Of a stretch of 12,312 nt of DNA, positions 12,185 to 12,312 are shown piece by piece. Positions within the stretch are counted from its first letter, which is position 1, and every line of letters begins with the position of its first letter. The DNA comes from GWC2-45-19 sp964358085 (GTDB lineage: Bacteria > Patescibacteriota > Microgenomatia > CAZETR01 > Amesbacteraceae): NCBI GenBank assembly GCA_964358085.1, contig CAYHNU010000020.1, positions 1 through 12,312 on the forward strand, given 5' to 3'. A program made the position numbers and the translations under genes. A model generated the notes under the pieces. That model worked only from the letters and a program-made list of their open reading frames with translations, was not told the origin of the DNA and did not search any database.

Positions 12185-12312
12185 ATGAGGGAGATGCCGG
12201 AGGCGCCGAAACTTCTGAAGCTTATCGGACCGAGCTTTATTATTTTGGGGGTGGGGCTGGGCAGCGGGGAGTTGATTTTGTGGCCATATTTGGCCAGTAA
12301 TTTTGGCCTGGG
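12185..12312 (+). CDS. Nramp-like transporter, 5' part only
   Basis: The right edge holds the first 42 codons of a gene starting at ATG 12185, one base after the GH130 stop, with GGGA 6 nt upstream. After a short cytoplasmic start comes a first membrane helix, LIGPSFIILGVGLGSGELI, then LWPYLASNFGLG. This matches helix 1 of Nramp-related transporters, which begin with 'GPG' and continue into a broken helix. Canonical Nramp metal transporters have DPGN at the metal site here; this protein has GSGE instead, the form of the divergent Nramp-like group of unknown substrate. The rest of the protein lies outside the window. Confidence 0.7.
   Translation, partial: MREMPEAPKLLKLIGPSFIILGVGLGSGELILWPYLASNFGL

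Overview
The window reads as chromosomal DNA of a Candidate Phyla Radiation (Patescibacteria) bacterium, most likely Microgenomates/OP11-like. The support is indirect: a ribosomal protein L1 with a lysine/glutamate-rich N-terminal extension of about 80 residues, small CPR-style proteins, very tight gene packing, and a PaaX-like regulator whose C-terminal part resembles Cas2. UGA is a normal stop here (comM, the 10151 glycosyltransferase, nusG), so this is not a lineage that recodes UGA. The + strand is G-rich over both + and - strand genes, which suggests it is the leading strand.

Layout: (1) 8-832, rplA (-). (2) 856-5465, a block inserted between rplA and rplK, mostly on + : dprA, a small four-cysteine protein on -, a PaaX-like regulator, comM, yraN and an unrecognised 340-residue protein. 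dprA, comM and yraN form the common bacterial DNA-uptake/processing neighbourhood. (3) 5467-6719 (-), the translation/secretion operon secE-nusG-rplK. secE (59 residues) is too short for routine ORF calls and was found by direct translation. (4) 6817-12183 (+), an envelope or storage carbohydrate block: a frameshifted xylose-isomerase-like TIM barrel, a small membrane protein, a GT4 glycosyltransferase, a separate alpha/alpha-barrel protein, a second GT4 glycosyltransferase and a GH130 mannoside phosphorylase/hydrolase. (5) 12185 to the right edge, the first 42 codons of a divergent Nramp-like transporter.

Main observations. A 25-bp direct repeat (23/25 identical) lies in the promoter regions of both the PaaX-like gene and comM and looks like a shared operator, suggesting an autoregulated competence-gene switch. 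Eight of nine candidate promoters put the -10 box only 6-11 nt before the start codon, which implies leaderless mRNAs; five carry an extended TGn -10. The exception, secE, has a leader of about 27 nt holding a terminator-like hairpin. The rplA and dprA -10 boxes overlap on opposite strands within a 23-bp gap. A 17-bp dispersed repeat lies in frame, in opposite orientations, inside the essential genes rplK and nusG. The TIM-barrel gene is split by a run of seven Gs.
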